Shown: in pieces, positions 1-7,552 of the stretch
How the letters are laid out: every line of letters begins with the position of its first letter
Numbering within the stretch: position 1 is the first letter of the stretch
Origin: JBDNFP01 sp041689775
GTDB taxonomy: Bacteria > Bacteroidota > Bacteroidia > Cytophagales > Spirosomataceae
DNA length: 9,963 bases
Assembly (NCBI GenBank): GCA_041689775.1
Contig: JBDNFP010000444.1
Span: 1 to 9,963, forward strand
Reading direction: 5' to 3'
Program-made: the position numbers and the translations under genes
The notes under the pieces: generated by a model
Databases searched by the model: none
What the model was told of the DNA's origin: nothing
Seen by the model: only the letters and a program-made list of their open reading frames with translations

Positions 1-77
1 CGTTACCACACATACTAAAAAGACACAGACCGACAATAAAAATAATTTTGAGGGGATTTTCAAGACGTAAAATGCTA

Positions 78-119
78 ACTTTAGTCTGTGGTGTGGGTTG
101 CATACTATAAGTAGCTTTG
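78..119 (+). promoter_or_regulatory. Candidate C-protein promoter with C-box-like operators
   Basis: TAGCTTTG at 112-119 matches the Bacteroidota -7 consensus TAnnTTTG exactly, 19 bases ahead of the ATG at 139. The -33 region (about 88-91) is only a partial match to TTTG. Two short dyads overlap this promoter: ACTTTAGT at 78-85, continuing into CTGTGG, and TACT-ATA-AGTA at 103-113. Read on the minus strand, the second gives ACTTATAGTA. Both resemble the ACTTATAGTC(C/T)GTG C-boxes that restriction-modification controller proteins bind. Their overlap with the -33 and spacer would suit autoregulation. The leader is short and has no Shine-Dalgarno sequence, as in many leaderless C genes. The match was made by eye and binding is inferred. 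Confidence 0.45.
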
Positions 120-138
120 CCCCATTGTAATTTATTCA

Positions 139-354
139 ATGGAGAGCAGAGAAATTTTAATAAAATTCGGTCAACGTGTTCGACAGTTGAGAAAAGAAAA
201 AAATCTTTCACAAGAAGACCTTTCTTTTAAAGCTGACTTACACAGAACGTATATCGGAATGATAGAACGTGCTGAAAAGAATATAACTCTTGTCAACATT
301 GAGAAAATTGCGAAAGCACTAAATGTTGACATAAAAGAGTTATTTAACGGCTAA
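139..354 (+). CDS. XRE-family regulator, restriction-modification controller (C protein) type
   Basis: This is a 71-residue protein that is almost entirely one helix-turn-helix domain of the Cro/C1 (XRE) type, at about residues 9-68. The core LRKEKNLSQEDLSFKADL is followed by a recognition helix with HRTYIGMIER and the tail NIEKIAKALNV. The LHRTYIG.IER and NIEKIAKAL signatures, and a length near 70 residues, are typical of C proteins. C proteins act as dimers on C-boxes to delay and then raise endonuclease expression after a restriction-modification system enters a cell. The start at 139 is supported by a perfect TAnnTTTG element just upstream. There is no clear ribosome binding site. The next frame begins within or just after the gene's end, as expected for C-R gene pairs, but that frame looks broken. 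The gene could instead be an ordinary phage-like repressor; the downstream frame and the C-box-like sites favour a C protein. Confidence 0.82.
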   Translation: MESREILIKFGQRVRQLRKEKNLSQEDLSFKADLHRTYIGMIERAEKNITLVNIEKIAKALNVDIKELFNG

Positions 355-802
355 AAATAAAATTCCAAGCTTACCACAGCTTCTAAAAAGTAAAATATAC
401 AAGACTGGGCAAACAAGAGGTGCTGACGATGATGTTATTTTTCAAAATAGAGTCAATCGAAATAGTACTGTTTTAATCCCTTATGATTTTTTTGATTTAA
501 CAAATCAAGCACCTGATAATAAAGGAAATTTTGAAAATGGTTTTATAGTGCTCATTAACCCTGTCGACTACTTTTGGAAAGAAAATTTTCAAATAGAAAT
601 GACTTCCAAAGGTTTAAAACTTGGGAAAAACGCACTTCTTTTTTACGAAACCCGACAACAATGGAATGAATATAATCCAATTAGTAAAAAGCTAAAACCA
701 GCTAATAGCAGAACGGAGCCTCTAGGCGGAAGTTTTGTTGCTAGAGTGCCTTCTACAACTACCAAAATAGTCCCCCGTTGGGCGAAGTCTTCCGAAGGAT
801 GA
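335..802 (+). pseudogene. Probable remnant of the C-linked restriction endonuclease gene
   Basis: An open frame runs from 335 to the TGA at 800-802. It has no ATG, and its first usable alternative start is a GTG at 548, well inside coding-looking sequence. The translation from about 359 to 706 looks like real protein, with stretches such as IPSLPQLLKSKIYKTGQ, GADDDVIFQNRVNRNST, GFIVLINPVDYFW and LLFYETRQQWNEY. Its position directly behind a C protein suggests a type II endonuclease, but I do not recognise the family. An in-frame ATG at 323, inside the C gene where such genes often start, is followed three codons later by TAA (332-334), so the expected start is blocked. From about 707 onward the frame runs into a hairpin-rich repeat and its stop lies in a hairpin arm, so the 3' part has been lost or replaced. 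The endonuclease identity is inference from context. Confidence 0.45.
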
Positions 803-837
803 CTTCGCCCTTGAAGTAAAAGGCAGTCTTCGACTGC
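714..837. repeat. Hairpin cluster, REP-like or mobile-repeat candidate
   Basis: Three hairpins lie in about 120 bases. CTCTAG (720-725) pairs with CTAGAG (741-746). GGGCGAAGTC (780-789) pairs perfectly with GACTTCGCCC (801-810), and its 11-base loop can fold further through TCC/GGA. GCAGTC (823-828) pairs with GACTGC (832-837) across a TTC loop. The second and third hairpins share the AGTCTTC core, like a doublet of repetitive extragenic palindromes. The block begins just where the preceding coding-like frame stops looking like protein, which fits insertion or replacement at that point. No transposase is seen beside it. It could also be the end of a single-strand transposon (IS200/IS605 type) or a terminator-like remnant. 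Confidence 0.5.
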
Positions 838-840
838 ACC

Positions 841-1166
841 ACCCAAATGCTGCAATAAAGCATGACGTCCTATTCTAACCCGCGAACTTTGATCTGTGAT
901 CGTAGTTCCGCCTTCCCTCTGACAAATAAAACCAATAAACTAGTCCTCCGAACTAAGCTCCCCACCCACCTGAGTCTCCTCAGGCTTCCCAAAAATAACA
1001 CTTAAAAAAGGGCTCTGGGTACCCAAACCCAGATTAAGGCAGCCTTGTTGTTCGTCGAAGAAATGTTTATCAAAAAAAAGCTTTCCATCTTTTTATGATT
1101 ACATTTCAGGCGGTATTGTCTTACTATACCTGATTCATCAAACAACATCATCCCAAACTAAAAATT
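841..1166. other. Non-genic stretch upstream of the hydrolase gene
   Basis: I find no complete gene here. Two small hairpins are visible: CCTGAG (969-974) with CTCAGG (979-984), and TCTGGGT (1014-1020) with ACCCAGA (1027-1033). On the minus strand a frame of about 50 codons without a start runs from 1092 down to a TAG at 940-942 and could be a gene tail or chance. The part nearest the hydrolase start is A-rich with no clear Shine-Dalgarno sequence or good TAnnTTTG promoter. Confidence 0.5.
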
Positions 1167-2465
1167 ATGAGATTTTGGTCTACTAAGGCAGTGGCAGCAG
1201 CTATTTGTCTTTTCTTTTTTGCAACCCATTCCTTTGCCCAAAGTAGCTTTGTCTACGGCGATCCTCTCCCCGATGCCCCGGAGCTAGCGCCCCGCGGTGA
1301 GTACAAAATTGGTGTTCGAACGCTTGACTTTATCCACAAAGGGCAGGTCGATGTACTAAAATCCAAAAATGGCGTAGAAGCTATTTACGACCGGCCACTC
1401 AAAGTGGAAGTTTGGTATCCGGCCGCCGTTGCGGCGGGGGTAGAACCCATGACCAATTATGACGAAGTAATGGGTACGGCCAACGATCCTAAGCGTCCGC
1501 TCATTCCTTTTACATTCAAAGGTAGAGCCATGCGGGATGCGGCACCCCTCAGCGCCAACGGAGCGTTTCCATTGGTGGTGGTGTCGCACGGCTACGTAGG
1601 TTCACGCTATCTACTTACTTATTTGACCGAAAATCTGGCTTCCAAGGGGTACATCGTGGTGGCGATTGACCATACGGAATCAACCTTCCGCGATGCGGCG
1701 CCTTTTCCCAGTACGTTACTTAATCGGTCGAAGGATGTACTATTTATCGTGGACCAGATGGCCAAATACGGCATGACCGAAAACAAGCAGTTTCTCGCCG
1801 GGTTGATCGATGCCAACAACACTGGTATCATTGGCTACTCCATGGGAGGCTACGGGGTACTTAATGTAGCCGGAGCCGGATACAGCGAAGCCATGGCAAA
1901 AACGTTTGGTGCCATTTCGGGCGGAAGCAAAGCCATTGAAGTCCGGACAGCTGGTAATAGCGAATACAAAGCCTCCATCGACCCACGCATCAAGGCCGTG
2001 GTAGCTTTTGCTCCTTGGGGCATGGAACGTGGCGCTTGGGACGCCGAAGGACTAAAAGGACTAATGACGCCAACTCTTTTTATTGCCGGAAGTCAGGATG
2101 ATATTTCGGGCTATGAAAAAGGAATCAAAGCGATTTATACCGGAGCCGTCAACGCTCCCCGGTACATGCTTACCTACGAAAACGCTCGGCACAACGTAGC
2201 GCCTAACCCTCCTCCGGCGGAATCCTTACAGGCAGGTTTACCTTTTGACGAGTATTACCGCTACGCGGAACCCTCCTGGGACCAACGCCGGATCAATAAT
2301 ATCAATCAGCATTTTGTGACGGCGTTTCTCGGGATTCAGTTGAAGAATAAAGACTACGGCAAGTACCTCGACCTACCCGAAAACTCCAACGACAAAACCT
2401 GGGCGGGCTTTAAAGGGCGTTCCTCGGTTGGATTGGAGCTTTTGCACGGCACTCCGGCCAAGTAA
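1167..2465 (+). CDS. Secreted alpha/beta hydrolase, PAF-acetylhydrolase/dienelactone-hydrolase-like
   Basis: A 432-residue serine hydrolase with a Sec signal peptide: a basic start, a hydrophobic stretch at residues 8-19, and likely cleavage near the AQSS at 24-27. The mature protein would be periplasmic or exported. The nucleophile elbow is GYSMGG with Ser225. The oxyanion-hole strand is VVVSHGYVGSR (137-147). The acid is probably Asp311 or Asp312 in LFIAGSQDD, and the catalytic His is His342 in ENARHNV. This layout matches the PAF-acetylhydrolase/chlorophyllase-like group (COG4188-type), which cleaves short esters and related bonds. The true substrate cannot be read from sequence. The ATG at 1167 has an A-rich leader without a Shine-Dalgarno sequence, which is common in Bacteroidota. 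The gene stands alone, ends just before a strong terminator, and converges on the glucan operon, so a link to glucan use is not supported. Confidence 0.85.
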   Translation: MRFWSTKAVAAAICLFFFATHSFAQSSFVYGDPLPDAPELAPRGEYKIGVRTLDFIHKGQVDVLKSKNGVEAIYDRPLKVEVWYPAAVAAGVEPMTNYDEVMGTANDPKRPLIPFTFKGRAMRDAAPLSANGAFPLVVVSHGYVGSRYLLTYLTENLASKGYIVVAIDHTESTFRDAAPFPSTLLNRSKDVLFIVDQMAKYGMTENKQFLAGLIDANNTGIIGYSMGGYGVLNVAGAGYSEAMAKTFGAISGGSKAIEVRTAGNSEYKASIDPRIKAVVAFAPWGMERGAWDAEGLKGLMTPTLFIAGSQDDISGYEKGIKAIYTGAVNAPRYMLTYENARHNVAPNPPPAESLQAGLPFDEYYRYAEPSWDQRRINNINQHFVTAFLGIQLKNKDYGKYLDLPENSNDKTWAGFKGRSSVGLELLHGTPAK

Positions 2466-2473
2466 ATACCACT

Positions 2474-2524
2474 TACACAAAAGGCCTCCTTAACGAATTG
2501 ATGGGTAAGGAGGCCTTTTGTGTA
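2474..2524. terminator. Strong bidirectional rho-independent terminator
   Basis: A perfect 19-bp stem joins 2474-2492 and 2506-2524 with a 13-base loop. The GC-rich part is AGGCCTCC/GGAGGCCT. An A-run on the left and a matching TTTT run on the right give a U-tract in both directions. It starts 9 bases after the hydrolase stop codon and lies between two convergent genes, so it probably ends both the hydrolase transcript and the minus-strand glucan operon. Confidence 0.85.
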
Positions 2525-2598
2525 GCTGTAAGTAGCTACTAGCTTGTAGCGAAACCCCGGCCGGCCGTTATCTTTTTTATCTACTTGATGGTCAATAT

Positions 2599-2637
2599 AT
2601 TATGATTTTATTTGCGTACATTTCATAGAATCATAAT
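2599..2637. repeat. 9-bp inverted repeat between convergent genes
   Basis: ATTATGATT at 2599-2607 is repeated in inverse as AATCATAAT at 2629-2637, with 21 bases between. It is AT-rich with no U-tract, so it is a poor terminator. It may be a protein site or chance. Confidence 0.25.
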
Positions 2638-2673
2638 GCCCTCATTTACAGATAAATAAATCCTAATTCCTGA

Positions 2674-2707
2674 CACCTACTACCCTTAAAATGGGTGATA
2701 GTAGGTG
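2674..2707 (-). terminator. Weak hairpin overlapping the end of the phosphorylase gene
   Basis: CACCTACTA (2674-2682) pairs with TAGTAGGTG (2699-2707), and inside it CCC (2683-2685) pairs with GGG (2693-2695), leaving a 3-base bulge. The stop codon of the minus-strand phosphorylase gene (2686-2688) lies in the loop. No clear T-run follows on the minus strand, so this is more likely an mRNA 3'-end structure than a strong terminator. Confidence 0.3.
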
Positions 2708-5700
2708 ATCTGTTGGATGGTACCCGTCCGGTTGAATAGTTCGCCCGTGAGATCGGATGACAGTACGTTCCCGGCTATTTCTACCACGGTACCGTCAGGC
2801 CGCACTACCTCTATTTTGGATTCATTCCCGGTAGCATACACCACGGGTACCTGACAATAGGTGAAGGCCAGACTTCCCTTGGCTACGGTCAAGGACTTTT
2901 TATTTCCTTTTTGGTCGAAGTAGTCAAACGACTGCTCTGTATCCAAAAGCTCCTCCTTGTTCATGATGCTGGGCTCGAAGGAAATAATCCCCTGCTTCAC
3001 CAGTACACCAAGTTCCGCCCAGCGGTTGATAATATCTTCCTTTACTTGTCCGGTCATACCCGGCTGTTGTACACCGGCGTTTCCGGGGGTGTGTGAATAC
3101 GCATCCGTTGGGAAGGCGCCGTACAAATCCGGTAATTTATTGACGCCGATACCCGCCCGGATTTCGTAGTAATGATCCACTAGGTTTCCGATTACTTCCG
3201 ACGATACTCCGTCCCGGCGACCAATGAAAATATTTTCCTGCGTAGCGAGTAGTAGCTTGGACACCATGTGCCAGTAAATACAGCCTAAACCTTCGTAGCC
3301 ATAGAACGTACCCGAGCGTCCGGTAAAGGACTTGTGGTCAAACATTTTTTCAAAAACGGCCCGGTAACTGTCGTACTCGTTCTCAACCAGATCAGGGTAG
3401 CCCCGCGTGGCTAAGGCACCGAGGGCTGACTTGACATCATTCGCATTAGTAAAAGCTCCGTTGAAATGGCAGTGTCCGTTGAGGTCACGCTCGATCAGTG
3501 AGAAATCCTTCTTATCCAGCAAGGTTTGGGCCAGTACAGAACCAGCAATAAAGTCGTCCGGAATCTGATTTTTTTCAAGGAAGAGGGGTAAGGTCCGGTC
3601 CGGATAGAGCATATAGCTGTATTGATCAGGACGAAACATTTCGCTGTTTTTCAAGGCGTCCAAAACCGCCGATGATTCTTCGGCACTCAGGTACTGCGAG
3701 CTTAATACCGACACCTGACCTTCCAGCATAGGGTACAAGTAGCCAATTTCTGCTTTGTCTCCCTTTACGTCAATCAAATTGTAGGCATGGTACAAGCCAT
3801 CCTCCCGCTTGTTGAAGCGAATGCTATGACCCAAGGAGTTCAGAGCAACGGTAAAAGTCGACCGGATTTCGGATACCTTCACCGACTCTTTTTGCCCACT
3901 GAATCCGGCGTAGGCCGCCGTGCGATACTTCTCCCCGGCGTTGCCGAGGGCATCCATCATGTCCTTACGGTCTACGTCGGAAATCTGACCATTGAGCAAA
4001 CCTTTGTATACGCCAAATATGGTATGAATACTCGCCAAAAGCTCGGCCACGGGTTGGTTCAGCTCTACCGAACCGTCACCCAACTGACTTAGTAGCTTAT
4101 CACTAAATTTCAGGAAGCGAGTCAGATAGTAGAGGGTTACCATCGAAACCCCGTTGCCCACCAACGCATTGTTAGCGTCATTCCATTCGGGGCGTTGGGT
4201 ATTCAGCCAGATTCCGGCCTCCGGGATAAAATTATATAGCTTAGTAAGGACAGTCACCAGAATCTTCTCCATCAGATTGGCCCGAACCAGTTCACCATCC
4301 GCACCCCATACCAGCTTACCGTCGGAGCCGATTTTACCGATGCGTTCGTCAATAATCCCGGCCAAGTGGTGGTCAAAATCAATGGTATCGCTGGGGTCTT
4401 TCAGAATATCCGCATAGCCTCTGATCCGGTAAGGAACATTCGCGTACACGTTCATGGGTTTAGTCAGCAGTTCGGCCAACCTACCCGGATGGTGGGTATC
4501 CGATAGTTCAAGTAGTTTGAGCAGGTAAATAATCTGGTGATCGCCCCAGTAGCCGATAAACGACCACGGATCGTCGGGCTCAATCGTTTCCCAATCGATA
4601 CCTTCCCGGGTAATTCGGTAGGGATTATATCCGTCAATGGTGGTTGCGTTAACAAACTTGGTAATCATTCCCTCCACGTACTCGGGATACGAGAAAGCCA
4701 ACGCCTCCCAGTTTTGAAAAATATCCCGCCAATTACCCTGGTAGTTCTTGATTTTGTTTCCGAAAGCATCCTGAATATCAATTGAAAATACATTCCAGGG
4801 GCGGCTGGGGTCACCATGCCGACGGCTGAACGATAACGGGAGGTATTCACGGCAAAGGCGTTCGAGATCCGCGTCTTCCGCTTTTCCAGCCTCCTGAATC
4901 AGTTGCTGATAGGTTAACACTTTGGGAAATCTTCCGAGCAACTCCGCGTGGCGATTATAGACCGGCAGGTTCAGCGAGCGGATGTAGCTAATAAGGTCCA
5001 GCATTTCCACTTCGTACTGATCTTCAAAAATACCACCACGCATGATGTTGAACAGCACGTTAGAGAAGTGCCGACCCGTGCTGAGTTTATCGTTGGTCAA
5101 CTGTATGCCATCGGCCATGGCTACCCGCCGAAGCAGATTTTCGGTACTCTTACGGATATCCTCTTCCAGCCTGCCAATGAGGTCATGGTTATCGGCAAGT
5201 ACGCTTTGCAGGTAGGCTATCTTAGACAACGTCTGATTTACTTCACTGACAATGTACCATTCTACCGTACCAGCCGCCGACAGCGAAACCTGACTATTGA
5301 TAAAGTAGGCTCCCCGTTCGGCCCTTATATCTACCTCGTCGGTAGTTTCGTGGCCTTGCCGGAAGCGGGATAATTGATTGGAACATAACAAATGCCCAGT
5401 CGCACTAAGACCCGCCGACCATACCGTGGTAGCTTTCAGTGCTTCACTGGGTTCGGCCTTATCCACGATCATGGCACTCAGCGAGAAAATCCCCAAGCCA
5501 CTCTGTGTGTCGAGTTCATTTTTCTTGTAGGCGTCCACCAGCGTACTACGACGGTTTTGCAAATCGCTGTTAACGCCGTATGGTAACAGGTTTTGTACTC
5601 CGTCAAGAAAATCAATTTCTAATACCTCAGCAGAGTGGTTGGTAAGGGAGGATTTTTTTACGAAACCAAATGTATCTGAGAACGTCCATTGATAGTGGAA

Positions 5701-6138
5701 GGCTACGCCCAGATCTTCATTAACTTCTTCAAACACAATTTTATTCCCTACCCTGTTTTTGAAGATCGTGCGGGTGAGGGTATATACTCCGGCGTAGCGC
5801 TCCGAAAAAGGCTCCCAAAGGTAGGTCTTACCCGAGCGAGTTACTTTGAAAAGTGACTTACTCCCCGTTAACTCGGCAGAGTCCGTAATTTTATCATCGG
5901 TATAATAAGGAAAAAGAGCAGAATCAGGATTTCTTCGTCCGGCGGTAAGCGCTCCGTTGCTGGAAATAAACATCCAATGGTTCGATCCGCTGACGATTGT
6001 CATAAAAAATGGACGCATGGTATCGTAATTCCGGATTTGAAAAAACTCTTCCCCATTCACTACACAATACTCTCCGGTAACTAACTGCGGGTCTTTTTTG
6101 ATTGGTGAACTACCCATGAATATACCTGATTCACTCAT
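2686..6138 (-). CDS. Glycoside phosphorylase, GH94-related (GH149/GH161-like), probably beta-1,3-glucan phosphorylase
   Basis: An 1150-residue protein without a signal peptide, so cytoplasmic. The N-terminal ~300 residues look like the beta-sandwich of clan GH-Q enzymes (WMFISSNGALTAGRR, then PYYTDDKI and LWEPF). A helical linker and a large (alpha/alpha)6 catalytic region follow, then a beta-rich C-terminal part. RPEWNDANNALVG (649-661) matches the ADWND motif of GH94 cellobiose and chitobiose phosphorylases and points to Asp654 as general acid. GNWRDIFQNWEAL (468-480) resembles a GH94 sugar-binding motif. The glycine-rich GRSGTFYGYEGLG (940-952) and PGMTGQVKED (1027-1036) are possible phosphate-site loops. 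It is longer than GH94 (about 800 residues) but similar to the beta-1,3-glucan phosphorylases GH149 and GH161. Such enzymes convert glucan plus phosphate to glucose-1-phosphate. A GH16 gene upstream supports that substrate. AGAGGA about 9 bases before the ATG supports the start; Met8 is a second option. Confidence 0.72.
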   Translation of the reverse strand: MSESGIFMGSSPIKKDPQLVTGEYCVVNGEEFFQIRNYDTMRPFFMTIVSGSNHWMFISSNGALTAGRRNPDSALFPYYTDDKITDSAELTGSKSLFKVTRSGKTYLWEPFSERYAGVYTLTRTIFKNRVGNKIVFEEVNEDLGVAFHYQWTFSDTFGFVKKSSLTNHSAEVLEIDFLDGVQNLLPYGVNSDLQNRRSTLVDAYKKNELDTQSGLGIFSLSAMIVDKAEPSEALKATTVWSAGLSATGHLLCSNQLSRFRQGHETTDEVDIRAERGAYFINSQVSLSAAGTVEWYIVSEVNQTLSKIAYLQSVLADNHDLIGRLEEDIRKSTENLLRRVAMADGIQLTNDKLSTGRHFSNVLFNIMRGGIFEDQYEVEMLDLISYIRSLNLPVYNRHAELLGRFPKVLTYQQLIQEAGKAEDADLERLCREYLPLSFSRRHGDPSRPWNVFSIDIQDAFGNKIKNYQGNWRDIFQNWEALAFSYPEYVEGMITKFVNATTIDGYNPYRITREGIDWETIEPDDPWSFIGYWGDHQIIYLLKLLELSDTHHPGRLAELLTKPMNVYANVPYRIRGYADILKDPSDTIDFDHHLAGIIDERIGKIGSDGKLVWGADGELVRANLMEKILVTVLTKLYNFIPEAGIWLNTQRPEWNDANNALVGNGVSMVTLYYLTRFLKFSDKLLSQLGDGSVELNQPVAELLASIHTIFGVYKGLLNGQISDVDRKDMMDALGNAGEKYRTAAYAGFSGQKESVKVSEIRSTFTVALNSLGHSIRFNKREDGLYHAYNLIDVKGDKAEIGYLYPMLEGQVSVLSSQYLSAEESSAVLDALKNSEMFRPDQYSYMLYPDRTLPLFLEKNQIPDDFIAGSVLAQTLLDKKDFSLIERDLNGHCHFNGAFTNANDVKSALGALATRGYPDLVENEYDSYRAVFEKMFDHKSFTGRSGTFYGYEGLGCIYWHMVSKLLLATQENIFIGRRDGVSSEVIGNLVDHYYEIRAGIGVNKLPDLYGAFPTDAYSHTPGNAGVQQPGMTGQVKEDIINRWAELGVLVKQGIISFEPSIMNKEELLDTEQSFDYFDQKGNKKSLTVAKGSLAFTYCQVPVVYATGNESKIEVVRPDGTVVEIAGNVLSSDLTGELFNRTGTIQQITYYHPF

Positions 6139-6207
6139 AATTTGGATTCCTCTACGAATTAATAGTGCTTAATTTTACTTCCTTACGGACTACGTGTCGC
6201 CACGGGC

Positions 6208-6239
6208 CAAAGTAAAGTAATCTACTTTTTTAATTCAAA
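6208..6239 (-). promoter_or_regulatory. Candidate internal promoter ahead of the phosphorylase gene
   Basis: On the minus strand TTACTTTG (6208-6215) matches TAnnTTTG with one mismatch. TTTG (6236-6239) lies exactly 20 bases upstream, as in the Bacteroidota -33/-7 pattern. It sits in the 111-base gap between the GH16 stop and the phosphorylase start and would give a leader of about 60 bases. The phosphorylase may therefore be expressed both from the operon and on its own. Confidence 0.35.
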
Positions 6240-6249
6240 AAAACAGGCG

Positions 6250-7512
6250 TTACTTTAACTCGTACACCCGCACATAATCCAGAATATACTGGTGTGAGGT
6301 CCAACTTGGATCAATGCCTTTGGCACCGCCCCAACCACCACCTACGGCCAGGTTCACAATGATATTCTGGGGCTTGAAGAAAGGCCACTCCCGTTCATTT
6401 TTGTTTTTATCGTAGGTGTAGTACTTCTTACCATCCAGGTAGCCTTCAATGCGGTCCGGGTACCATTCGATGGCGTAGGTATGAAACTCGCTGTTCATAT
6501 TATCAACCTTGATTTCACTACCAATCTGATTATTCTGCTTAAAGTAGTAGGCCCGGGTATGGCAGGTAGCATGGTTGAGTCCGGTACCAGTTGTGTCGTT
6601 TATTTCGTAGCCTACACATTCGAGTACGTCGATCTCGCCACAGTAGGGCCACGAAATCTCGTCCTTATATTCATCACCCAGCATCCAGCCAGCCGACCAC
6701 GTACCTCGCCCAACGGGGACCTTGGCGCGGTACTCTATTTTGCCGTAGAGAAACGACTCCTTGCCTTGCGTGGTCAGACGGGCTGACGTCCAGGGTTGCC
6801 CCATATCGTTTTTGAGAGCTTCAATAATCAGCGTTCCGTTTTCCTGACGGGCATTTTCGGTGCGAAGTTCGGTGTAGTACTGCGGTTCGTTGTTGCCCCA
6901 GCCCCAGTTTCCAATGTTGTAAGCCCATTTGGTAGTATCGGGTAGGCCCGTACCTTCAAACTCATCCGACCATACCAACGACCATTCTTTACCATCCATT
7001 TTCTGTTCGAACTTGACGGGCGTAGCGGTGGGCTCTTTCATGAGCGTAAACTTTACCCAGTCTACCTTCACCGGAGCTTTGGAGGCGTGGATTTTTACTT
7101 TATGGACTCCGACATTAAGGGGTGATCCATCTTTGGAAATAGTTTGCATTGCCGCCCCATCGCCCGCCTCAAACATCATTTTTCCGGTGATGTCGTAGGT
7201 ACGTTCGTCTTTGTTATCGTAGTAATCCTCGATCCACAGCGTAGCGCTATCACTACCCACCCCCATAACTTCCACTTTATATCGTCCCAAAGTCAGAACG
7301 GTAAGGTCATAGCTGAGCCATTGATCCGCGCCGATCTCGGCCGTTTCGCCCTTTTTTTGGAGGCCCGCCACCGAAGATCCGTTAAAATCCTCGGCTTGAA
7401 GTACCACACTTGTTTCTTCCACAGTTGAATCCTTACTCTGATCGGAGGATGACCGGCACCCGATCAGTAGTACTCCGATTACACTCAAACTTAGTATGCT
7501 TATTTTATTCAT
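6250..7512 (-). CDS. GH16 endo-beta-1,3-glucanase (laminarinase-type) lipoprotein with CBM6/35-like module
   Basis: A 420-residue lipoprotein. The type II signal peptide has the lipobox LIGC with Cys19, followed by a Ser/Asp/Lys-rich tether. Residues ~36-157 form a beta-sandwich module of the CBM6/CBM35 type, beginning VVLQAEDF and ending VDWVKFTL, which would bind glucan. Residues ~176-420 are the GH16 domain: WSLVWSDEFEG, the Trp-rich GNWGWGNNEPQYYT, the catalytic GEIDVLE with nucleophile Glu293, Asp295 and acid/base Glu298, and the end VGGGWGGAKGID...DYVRVYELK. This ExDxxE form and the WGWGNNE/GGxWGG signatures are typical of laminarinases that cut internal beta-1,3 bonds, though related GH16 groups act on other beta-glucans. 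It is membrane-anchored; whether it faces outward is unclear because no strongly acidic surface-export signal follows the Cys. It starts 40 bases after the MFS stop, with an A-rich leader, so the two are probably co-transcribed. Confidence 0.88.
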   Translation of the reverse strand: MNKISILSLSVIGVLLIGCRSSSDQSKDSTVEETSVVLQAEDFNGSSVAGLQKKGETAEIGADQWLSYDLTVLTLGRYKVEVMGVGSDSATLWIEDYYDNKDERTYDITGKMMFEAGDGAAMQTISKDGSPLNVGVHKVKIHASKAPVKVDWVKFTLMKEPTATPVKFEQKMDGKEWSLVWSDEFEGTGLPDTTKWAYNIGNWGWGNNEPQYYTELRTENARQENGTLIIEALKNDMGQPWTSARLTTQGKESFLYGKIEYRAKVPVGRGTWSAGWMLGDEYKDEISWPYCGEIDVLECVGYEINDTTGTGLNHATCHTRAYYFKQNNQIGSEIKVDNMNSEFHTYAIEWYPDRIEGYLDGKKYYTYDKNKNEREWPFFKPQNIIVNLAVGGGWGGAKGIDPSWTSHQYILDYVRVYELK

Positions 7513-7552
7513 GATATTTCTTTTTGTGTTGTAATGATGTTCGAAGCTTAGC

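Noticed and set aside
11..13. Minus-strand ATG as the start of a divergent gene
   Set aside because: Only about four codons lie in the window and no promoter or binding site supports it, so it is not listed as a feature.
643..855. Minus-strand 70-codon frame opposite the hairpin cluster
   Set aside because: It covers three hairpins and reads as a by-product of the repeat; no domain is recognisable. It may recur wherever the repeat does, but I would not call it a gene.
2531..2570. Short palindromes AGTAGCTACT and GGCCGGCC after the terminator
   Set aside because: They are short, have no partner structure or nearby promoter, and can arise by chance.
4948..5373. Plus-strand 141-codon frame inside the phosphorylase gene
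   Set aside because: It lies wholly within a long, well-supported minus-strand gene and has no recognisable family; it is a shadow frame.
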